This document shows positions 57,185-64,000 of a stretch of 64,000 nt of DNA, piece by piece. The stretch is from assembly GCF_026745355.1 (NCBI RefSeq), contig NC_079206.1, forward strand, positions 40,138,307 through 40,202,306. The letters run 5' to 3'. The stretch is from Beta vulgaris subsp. vulgaris (taxonomy: Eukaryota > Streptophyta > Magnoliopsida > Caryophyllales > Amaranthaceae). Under the pieces are notes generated by a model. That model had not been told where the DNA came from, ran no database searches, and saw only the letters and a list, made by a program, of their open reading frames with translations. Position numbers and translations under genes: made by a program. Numbering within the stretch: position 1 is the stretch's first letter; each line of letters begins with the position of its first letter.

Positions 57185-58165
57185 ATTATAACATTTTCGA
57201 TTATTTCACCAAATACCCCCGACAAATCAACAAATTCATAATATACCCTCAATGTTTCAAAAATGCACCATATACCCCTGAGTTTTCAAAAAACGTTCAC
57301 CAAATACCCTTTTCATAACAGCTGTTATCTCACCATTAGTATTATTTACAATTTTGCCATCATTAAACCCTAACTCTAAACCCTTCCCCTAACCTTAACC
57401 CTAACCCCTTGGCAGCCCCTACCCCCTCCCCTCCACCCCACCCCAGCCCCCACCGCTCCCCCTCCCCCACTGCCGCAGCACCGCTCCCCCTCCCCCTCTT
57501 TGTTCATTGGTGCAGCACCCCCACCACTCCCCTTCCCCCATCCCCCTCCACTGCATCCCCCTCCCTCTGCCAACCCAGCCCCTCTCCCCTATGATTTGCC
57601 CTCCCTCTGCCAATCCATCTCCTTTTCCCCGTGATTTCCCCAGCCCCCACCCCCGTGACAGATTAGGAGAGAAAAGCACGACGCAGGAGCAACGTCGATG
57701 CGAGCAAAGTGGTACGCCTGGTGGTCGAGCGATGGAGCAGTAAACGAAGAGGGAGGAAAGCAGGATCAGTGGTGGTGCTGCGGTGGTAGGAGAAAGCAGC
57801 ACGTTGTCGGGGAGATGGGCCAGAGGCAGGCTGACAGGGGGGTTAGAGGGGGAGGGGGAGCGATGTTGTGGCGGTGGGGGAGGGGGAGGGGTGGAGGCTG
57901 GGGTGGGGTGGGGGGCTGGTGTAGGGGAGGGGGTTAGGGTTTAGATTTTAGGGATTAGGGTTTAAATTAGGATTAGTGAATAATGATGGCAAAATCGTAA
58001 ATAAACCAAACGACAACCTAACGTCCGTTACAAAAAGGGCATTTGGTGCATAGTTTTGAAAAGTCAGGGGTATATGGTGAATTTTTGAACATTGAGGGTA
58101 TATTGTGAATTTTTATTTTATCAGGAACAATGGGTCGTGACTATTTTCCGAAATTAGTATAGGAA
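57185..58165. mobile_element. foldback (MULE-like) element with a C-rich arm and a G-rich arm
   Basis: The arms at about 57232-57480 and 57860-58113 are reverse complements, for example ATACCCTCAATGTTTCAAAA and TTTTTGAACATTGAGGGTAT. Inwards they continue into CCCTAA-containing and very C-rich DNA on the left and its G-rich complement on the right. Nearly the whole 1-kb element would fold on itself. The outer ends and the duplication are not exact. Long arms suggest a Mutator-type foldback. It sits inside the CACTA-like element. Confidence 0.72.
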
Positions 58166-59851
58166 AGCTATGATAAGTCTTGGATTATGTGAATTTCTTC
58201 GTAGATTATGGGTACTGCTAATTAGTATTTTTTTAGATTTACTTTGAATTATTCAAGTTACATCGAATGTCAAATTTGACGATTATTTTGTTGTACTCCG
58301 ATTATATACAATTTGTTATTTCACGAATACTTCTTCTATTATCTCATACTTTTGTTTTTGATAGGTTCATCTAATATATATGAGCAGGGAAAAAACTTGT
58401 AGATTACACGATAACAATAATTCGTAGTCCATACCAATTTGGGCAACAAAATAGGGTTTGCACATTGTCATTTCAATTTAGCGCGTGATTGAAAAATATA
58501 TACAACAAATTCGTAGCCTAAAGTATTTTTGGCGACGAAACTGGTGTGGCCCAAGACATCTTGTCATGTAAGACTACAAGATATAATGGGCGACAAAAAA
58601 TAGTAATTGTTGCACAAAGTTTAGTAATATTGGCGACAAAAGTTAAGTAGTTGTCAAAAGTCAGTCAAGTATGGGCAACGATTTAAGAAACTCGTTGCCC
58701 AACTGTCCCCATAAATGTGCAACGGATACGGGGCTCGTAGCACAAAAGACCATTATGGGCAACGAATGTAACTCGACGCCCAAGATGTGGTTTGTGGAGC
58801 GATCACAATTTTTGACGCACCAAATACAATGGGCGTCGAGCCTAAGATGACGAAATTGGCGCGAAAAAATCTCGTTGCCCAAACCTTTGTGCAACGAACT
58901 TGTCCCATTGGGCGACGAATATTTTTGTTGCCCAAAACTTATTTCCTTGTAGTGGATGTTAACAGCTAGAGATAGTCATAATGTTACCACACCTCCAGCC
59001 CTAGACATCATCAATTTGGAGAAAGCAAAGGTGAGAAATAATACTTCTTCTTGGGGGGTTAGTGCTTCGCTTGAATTCTTACTAGTGAAGAAGTCAACAA
59101 ACCTTTGAAAGCCACACTTGCTAGCACTGGCAGAAGGACTAGCAATTTGACGAAAGATAGATAGACATTGACTATACAATTCATTGTATTCGTTTACATG
59201 ATGGAAGATAGCAGGGAGGTCATCCCATACTTACCTGTGGGAGAAGTCCCAGTGATGAAAGCAATATCAGCCAAGGTTATAGTCATTGGTCCCCATTTGA
59301 ACAAGAAGCAATTGATGGCAGGATCCCAACAAGCCAATAAAGTAGTAAAGAGGGCTCCATCAAAAGGAATAGTTTCATTATAGGCTAGCCTTAAGAAAGA
59401 GAGTATCTATTCTTGGTCCATTTTCATGGAAAGGTTACATGTGCATAAACCATGCCCTTGCATCCACTCCTGAAATCTAATCCTTAAATGATTTACTGGA
59501 TAAAGGCCAATGTAAACAGATAGCTGACCTTGAAGTGAAGAGAAGTGTCCTGGGTTTTCCATTTTCTAAGATGATGTGATCCAAGAATTGGCAACGCTGC
59601 TCTAGAATAGGCTGACGATGTGGACTCCTTAACTTAAAAGGAAATCCAGGTTCAATAACAGTCGTTTTCTCCTTCAGGGGCGTATCAGAATTTTTATTCA
59701 CATACCAGAATACTTGAGATTTATAATGTCTAAGGTTCACTTTTATGGCGTTGCATAGTTGGCGAGTAGCTTCAGATTGCATGGAAGTGGCCTTTGAGGC
59801 CAGCGCCTCACTAATTTCGTTTTCACGGTGAGTCGTTGCTTCTTTAGACAT

Positions 59852-60307
59852 GATGCATCTAAATTCAATTGAGGTATGTGATTTTGCGAAAGAATTAAAT
59901 TGGTCTGAAAGATTTTAAGTTTCTCTGAAATTCTTAAAAGGCATATTAATGGAGAAGACAACCGAAAAATAGAGCACGTGCATAAAGCATGTCATTTTTA
60001 GTTTCGATTTTCTTTTAATGGGCCAATTTAACTAATATCAGGTCAAGTTCTAAGCATAAAGGTTTAGAATTCACATATGAGTCCATTTTAAATGAACATT
60101 TGACTAGAAAGCCCGAACTTTAAAATAACCGGTTAAAGCCCACTTTTAAACAAAGAGGCACAATTTTTGACTTGACAGGTTTTGAAGAGATGACAACTTT
60201 CCTTATAAAAAGGAAGGATGTAATGACAAAAGTTCATACTCATCTCCTGATATTAAAAAACTTCCCATCTCCCAAACTTTTTCTCTCTCCCTCACAAAGA
60301 AATCTTC
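59852..60307 (+). promoter_or_regulatory. divergent promoter region with TATA box for the acidic ORF
   Basis: Between the start of the minus-strand PMD ORF (59851) and the plus-strand ORF at 60308 lie 456 bp. A TATA box CCTTATAAAAAGG is at 60201-60213, about 100 bp before ATG 60308, and a pyrimidine-rich leader follows. The layout suggests a divergent promoter; it is inference from motifs. Confidence 0.5.
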
Positions 60308-60780
60308 ATGGGTCCCAATCATCCTCCTCAGAATTCTCCCTGCCAAAGGAGGTTAACTCCCCAGAAGTTAACCAACCGTGGCCCTAGGTGCCAGCCCTTC
60401 TTCCTCCTCCTATAGAGGAGTCAGCGGAAGAAGAAGAGGAGGAAGAGGAGGAACAAAGAGATTCCTCCTTAGAAGATGAAAGGGGCAATCCCTTCTCATC
60501 AGAGGATTATTCCTCTAGAGACTCCTCATGTTCTCCATCAAATGATTCTGATGGGGTTGATGGAGATGATGAGGAAGAAGAGGAGGAAGAAGAAGAAGAG
60601 GACGTTGCTCCTCCTTCCCACCAATGGGAGGAGGAAGGAAATGAAGATGATGACCAGCCTCCTGCAAAGAGGAGCAAGGTCCGTGGAAGCGGCAGCAAGT
60701 CTCAGGCCAAGGGGGACTATGGGGGCAGCGACACCGAGGCTGACTCAGACGCTTACAAGCCACCATCTCCAAAGCCTTAG
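60308..60780 (+). pseudogene. acidic, Glu/Asp-rich ORF of unknown function, frameshifted
   Basis: ATG 60308 begins MGPNHPPQNSPCQRRLTPQK. A one-base shift near 60385 is needed to enter the long frame 60388-60780. That frame starts with PALLPPPIEESAEEEE and has two poly-Glu runs, a Ser-rich middle (DYSSRDSSCSPSNDSDG), and a basic patch PPAKRSKVRGSGSKSQAKG that could be a nuclear localisation signal. The end is KPPSPKP. Low complexity prevents family assignment. It is next to, and divergent from, the PMD ORF, so it could belong to the Tat element or be part of the small-ORF cluster that follows. Confidence 0.5.
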
Positions 60781-61480
60781 TATAGCCTAGACTTAGGAAA
60801 TTTAGTTTCTAAGTTTATTAAATTAAAGATTCTTAAAATATTTAATTTAATTTATGTTATATTTTCCTTTTTATTTTTAATGAAATACAAAAATAGTTTG
60901 TCTATCTCCTGCGCATTTTATTTATTTATTGCAATTTCAGTTTTTATCTGCATTATTTACTTATTTATGCAATCTATATTTTTCCAATCAATAATATTAG
61001 ATTTTATTTATAAGATGAACGGTTCATAAAAACCATCACATCAAATAATGCATGACAAATTAATTCCCATTAAAGAGATATGTAAAATGACTCTTGGGAA
61101 ACTAAAACTGAAATCTATTTAACTTGGAACATGATTACTTCTAATAGTAATGATGAGGGTTCCACTTGTACACACCATTAATATTAATGGTTCAACTCTA
61201 AAAAATTTACAAATAAAAATTAAGAGTTAAGGGGTACCTAATGGATTACCCACTTTACCCACTAAGGGCAAAAATTGGAGATATAAGATAGCTAATCAGA
61301 ATTAAGATAATTAAACTGTTTAATTAGATATATTTATCAAATAAACGTGACACATGGTTATTTCTTATAAATAGGAATAATTGTTTTTATAAACGTATTA
61401 TAAATAAATCGTCAAGTAGTTAAGATTGATCACTACTATAAAATCCTTCTTTTACACAAACGTTTTTCACTCCAAAAACA
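60781..61480 (+). other. intergenic, with TATA-like sequences before the next ORF
   Basis: AT-rich. TATAAATAG is at 61366-61374 and CTATAAAATCC at about 61436-61446, before ATG 61481. No ORF. Confidence 0.45.
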
Positions 61481-62466
61481 ATGGTCAACCCTCAAGTTGA
61501 TGCTATCCCTAACTTTCAAAATGTTGGAGGCATGGATTCAACATTGATGTTGTTAAGGAAGACTGGGAAGAATTTAAAGAGGTTGAAACCAATAAAGGGC
61601 AGGTTAAGATTCTCAAATATTTTGGGGAGGGTTCAAAGATCCAACCAAAAGATATACAGGAAAAATAGTCTAGCCCCACAAATATAGGAAGTGACATAGA
61701 TTTCCTAGCTGCTAATTTTCAGCCCCTAATGGTAAAGAATGATCTGCTCAATCTTATGGTAGTATGCAAGCCTTGGGGAGAAAATATTACTAAACAGTTT
61801 TTTCCTCCAAATTTAGCATTTATGTACCATTGGTTAATCGTGTGTGAGAGCAGCCTAGGCAATGTTGTTAAAATCGAGATTCTAGTTTGAATCGAAAACA
61901 ACCTTTAGAATCGAATCGTAAAATCAAATCGTAGAATCGTAAGATTCTACAAACATGTATAATCAAGATATTGCACTCAATTTTCATTGAATATGCTAAA
62001 ATTATAAGTTAAAAGACCTAAAAATTGAAAAAAATAGTTGTTTACCCACTACATTGGCAATAACTAACAATATATATCTTTTATTTTCTTTGTTAGCATG
62101 ATTTAAACTTGCGAGGTTTTCGATAGTCAACAGAAATGTATAGAATCGTCTAGAATCGCGAATCGAATCCCTACCATATTTTGAATCGTAAGATCGTAAG
62201 ATTTTAAGATTTGAATCGCGATTTTAATAACTTTGAGCCTAGGGGTGTTCACAAGGAAGTATCGGGTGATCCAATTAGAAAATAACACCGGTTTCAGGAA
62301 GCTAATCCAATATGAGTGCACTTGTCGTTTGTGGCAAGAACATATGATGGAAAGGGGCTTCCCTATGCCTTTAAATGAAGAATACTCAAATGATGATGAT
62401 ACAGATGTGGATGAGAATGAGGAACCACAAATCCTCATTAGCTTTTCCCATCTTAGGGCAAGTTAG
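61481..62466 (+). pseudogene. small protein of an unrecognised family, copy 1, split by a hAT MITE
   Basis: ATG 61481 begins MVNPQVDAIPNFQNVGG; a frameshift near 61530 leads to IDVVKEDWEEFKEVE, then KYFGEGSKIQPKDI. A TAG stop is near 61668. After it comes GSDIDFLAANFQPLM, then VVCKPWGENITKQF and YHWLIVCESSLG. The hAT MITE at 61860-62235 interrupts here. Beyond it the same frame continues as VFTRKYRVIQLENNTGF, ECTCRLWQEHMMERGFP and an acidic tail (NDDDTDVDENEEP). Without the MITE and its duplication (384 bp, 128 codons) the frame is continuous. I do not recognise the family. The motif CxCxLW with a preceding VCKxWG is shared with copy 2. Confidence 0.7.
61860..62235. mobile_element. hAT-type MITE, 376 bp, 8-bp target duplication AGCCTAGG
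   Basis: The inverted ends CAATGTTGTTAAAATCG and CAAAGTTATTAAAATCG (reverse complement) flank a core rich in GAATCGTAAGATT-like words. AGCCTAGG occurs at 61852-61859 and 62236-62243. An 8-bp duplication and short TIRs starting CA fit hAT elements. It is inserted in copy 1 of the unknown gene family. Confidence 0.9.
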
Positions 62467-62957
62467 AGTATTAAAATAAATGTTTTTTATATATAAATTC
62501 ACTCAGTGTATTAAGCGTAGTTTGTCAACAATTGTTCAATGTTCGTAGTTTTCTAAATACAATGTAACTTTTGTTGATAATCAATAAAGTGTGTGGATTT
62601 TTACCTTATACATATCAAATTATGTATTTATATTCATTATACTCAAATATTAAACTCAAATGTTTGAAGTATTTAATGAATTAAAGGAGTAAAAATCTAG
62701 GCCCTAAGGTCTATAATATGGAGTCATCATGAGATTTATTAATAAATTGGTCAAGTTCTCTACTAAACTTCTCGAAAAGTGATTCAAACACTTGGTGGTT
62801 AATCTTAAGAGTTATTATAAAAATGACCGGTATAGGAAGACCGAATATTTAAAGAAGTTTGTGTTTAGAGATCTTATTCATCAATTTATTTCTACCTTAC
62901 AAAGTTAGAAAAAAGCTTTTCCAATTATTCTCCTCTCATCTGATAAAACTTAAAAAG
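62467..62957 (+). promoter_or_regulatory. intergenic and leader region before copy 2
   Basis: AT-rich. TATAAAAAT at 62816-62824 lies about 135 bp before ATG 62958. This spacing resembles that of copy 1, but no further regulatory motif is evident. Confidence 0.4.
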
Positions 62958-63933
62958 ATGGAGTTCAACAATCATGAGAATGTAGTAGGTGATCTTGATG
63001 AAGACTGCTTCAACCATCATCAATCCTTGGATATTATCCAAGAGGACAAAGAAGCCTTCATAATAATTAAGACTCAACAATGGAGTGAACATATGGCTAG
63101 GATCTTTGGAGATGATCCAACCGTGGAGCCAGAAGATCCAGCGCTACCAAAGTTGGCGCTAGCATGAATATACTGGCTACTTTTATTTGTCCAAGACTAC
63201 TAGATACTCCATCCGTTTTTTTTTAATCTACACACTTTGACATTTTACACTATTCACAAATTTCACTTTGACCATCATTTGAGATTTATACGCGGATGAA
63301 AATATAGTCATGTGGAATCTTGTTAGATTCATCATAACATCTATTTTATTAATATGTACTTTTTATAATTTTAATAAATACAAAACTAAAGATATATGTC
63401 CTCAAAATTTTGCATTGGCATGCGTGAAAAGTCTACGTGTGTAGATTAAAATGAAATGGAGGGAGTAGTTCACAAGACGAACTACTATTAGTCTGTAAGA
63501 AATGGGGGAAGGAGGTTGCGAATAACTTCAATTTTTCAGGACCCCAAACTCTTACTTGGGCTTATGCTAAAAGTCTGGTTCTGACATGTACCCAAACCTC
63601 AGTCAAGGTTGTAAGGGTGGAACCAGGCCAAGACGAGTTAGAGGGAAGAATAGTACACTTTAAGTGTCTATGTCAACTATGGGATTTATGGCCTCGGGAG
63701 GTTTCTTCCTCAGGATGTATCTTGCTCTCCTAAATAGAAGATATGCTTGGGATAACACTTATCGCAGGATGATCTTCAAGGGGATATTTAATTATGGTAC
63801 CGGAGATGGCTACTATTTTGTTGTCATAAGATATGCAACAGGGAATGAAATCGAGAATGAAAACTACCATGCCATGGTATGGGTTGTCTGCAGAGATCAT
63901 CTCCAGAAGATTCCTATTAGAGCATTTGATTAA
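62958..63933 (+). pseudogene. small protein of the same unrecognised family, copy 2, split by a Stowaway MITE
   Basis: ATG 62958 begins MEFNNHENVVGDLDED and continues LDIIQEDKEAF (compare IDVVKEDWEEF in copy 1), then RIFGDDPTVEPEDP (compare KYFGEGSKIQPKDI). A frameshift and stop lie near 63165; in the next frame GASMNILATFICPRLL matches GSDIDFLAANFQPLM. The Stowaway MITE at 63207-63465 follows. After it come DELLLVCKKWGKEVANNF, then VKVVRVEPGQDELEGRIVHF and KCLCQLWDLW. A second frame, 63664-63933, adds GYYFVVIRYATGNE and HAMVWVVCRDHLQK, with no counterpart in copy 1. Both copies are on the plus strand. Function unknown. Confidence 0.68.
63207..63465. mobile_element. Stowaway MITE, 259 bp
   Basis: The left end CTCCATCCGTTTTTTTTTAA and the right end, complementary to TTAAAATGAAATGGAGGGAG, are inverted repeats. 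TA flanks both sides (63205-63206 and 63466-63467). It is inserted in copy 2 of the unknown gene family; element plus TA is 261 bp, a multiple of three. Confidence 0.92.
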
Positions 63934-64000
63934 ATTTGTAATGTTTATCTACAAATAGATAAATGTTAGTATTTACCAGATTACTCTTAAAAGTAATTTC

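Larger units (their letters stand above)
52207..58954. mobile_element. 6.7-kb CACTA-like element, TGGGCAACGA subterminal repeats, GAT target duplication
   Basis: The right end (reverse complement) starts CACTACAAGGAAATAAGTTT, followed by TGGGCAACAA. The left end has CCAAGAAAATAGGTTTTGGG then CAACGAA, which is the same sequence with ACTA of the terminal CACTA lost. GAT flanks both sides (52204-52206 and 58955-58957). Motifs such as GGGCAACGA and GGGCGACAAA recur in both orientations at 52220-52475 and 58440-58940. Removing the element rejoins the PMD frame, which is strong support. No transposase was found in the interior, which has unassigned DNA, a minisatellite and a foldback element. Confidence 0.87.
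49240..59851 (-). pseudogene. plant mobile domain (PMD)-like ORF antisense to the Tat element, interrupted
   Basis: The start ATG is at 59851 (MSKEATTHRENEISEAL). After a frameshift the conserved PMD core is LRIRFQEWMQGHGLCTC, AYNETIPFDGALFTTLLA and NCFLFKWGPMTITLADIAFI. It continues as GFQRFVDFFTSKNSSEAL, then TPQEEVLFLTF. A CACTA-like element interrupts at 58954/52206. The frame resumes at once with SNTSKEVALAHILLGQLYRC. The C-terminal part reads YFLTRNDPWMSRGRFEEGKA with FQTWWDHTFPN (51550-51400). The end is a long coiled coil (49716-49240). Tat elements are known to carry extra ORFs, often antisense, between pol and 3' LTR. Its role there is not known. Many frameshifts make this copy non-functional. 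Confidence 0.85.

Noticed and set aside
57361..57410. CCCTAA-like telomere repeats
   Set aside because: Only a few imperfect copies, mirrored by GGGTTAG-type sequence at 57930-57960 as a part of the foldback arms.
57376..57937. Several overlapping ORFs on both strands rich in Pro, Ser or Gly
   Set aside because: They are by-products of C-rich and G-rich low-complexity DNA; no conserved motif and no preferred frame.
58440..58940. Repeated GGGCAACGA words resembling an array
   Set aside because: The same words lie near the other end at 52220-52475 in inverse order, next to the element ends; they are CACTA subterminal repeats.
60507..60772. Ser- or Pro/Leu-rich ORFs opposite the acidic ORF
   Set aside because: Mirror images of GAA/GAG-rich codons; composition artefacts.

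Overview
This is a piece of plant nuclear DNA, almost certainly from a eudicot with a large, repeat-rich genome. The LTR-retrotransposon lineages, Stowaway, hAT, Harbinger, MULE and CACTA elements and the GT-AG introns all point that way. Caryophyllales is a guess I cannot prove. There is no prokaryotic gene, tRNA, rRNA or CRISPR array.

The one host gene I can resolve completely is easy to miss because its exons are short. It is an OTU-family deubiquitinase of the plant OTU3 type on the minus strand. It has eight exons between 26725 (ATG) and 7548 (stop), every junction is GT-AG, the reading frame is open across all joins (227 codons), and the catalytic Cys and His are present. Its sixth intron is 13 kb and its fourth 3.6 kb; both are packed with nested transposons.

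Layout. 1-4370: a fragment of a SIRE-like LTR joined to a 5'-truncated Ty1/copia relic with its 3' LTR. 4576-6001: an LTR-like sequence with a 624-bp tandem duplication. 7548-26725: the OTU gene. Its intron 6 holds a minus-strand Ty3/gypsy relic (about 9260-17495), which is interrupted by a 5'-truncated LINE with a 12-bp target duplication (10818-13591) and by a MULE with a 9-bp target duplication (14492-15982). A Harbinger-like element (18856-19831) and a probable MITE follow. Its intron 4 holds two LTR-like repeats, copia debris and a 113-bp tandem duplication. About 27050-31279: an Athila-type element with LTR, tRNA-Asp type primer site and one ATHILA-like ORF. 31280-35270: the 3' end of a SIRE-like element on the minus strand, with LTR, polypurine tract and an env-position ORF. 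37049-37570: two tandem Helitron-like units. 39144-39393: a Stowaway MITE. 39565-42120: the 5' part of a LINE, split by a CACTA-like element. 42130 to about 59851: a Ty3/gypsy Tat-type element with gag, PR, RT, RNase H and INT on the plus strand and a plant-mobile-domain ORF on the opposite strand. That ORF is cut by a 6.7-kb CACTA-like element which itself contains a foldback element.

60178-63933 is the least explained part. It holds an acidic ORF with a TATA box, then two tandem, diverged copies of a small protein family that I do not recognise. One copy is split by a hAT MITE and the other by a Stowaway MITE. These copies and the OTU gene with its transposon-swollen introns are the main results. 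All the retroelement ORFs are broken by stops or frameshifts, so I call them relics.
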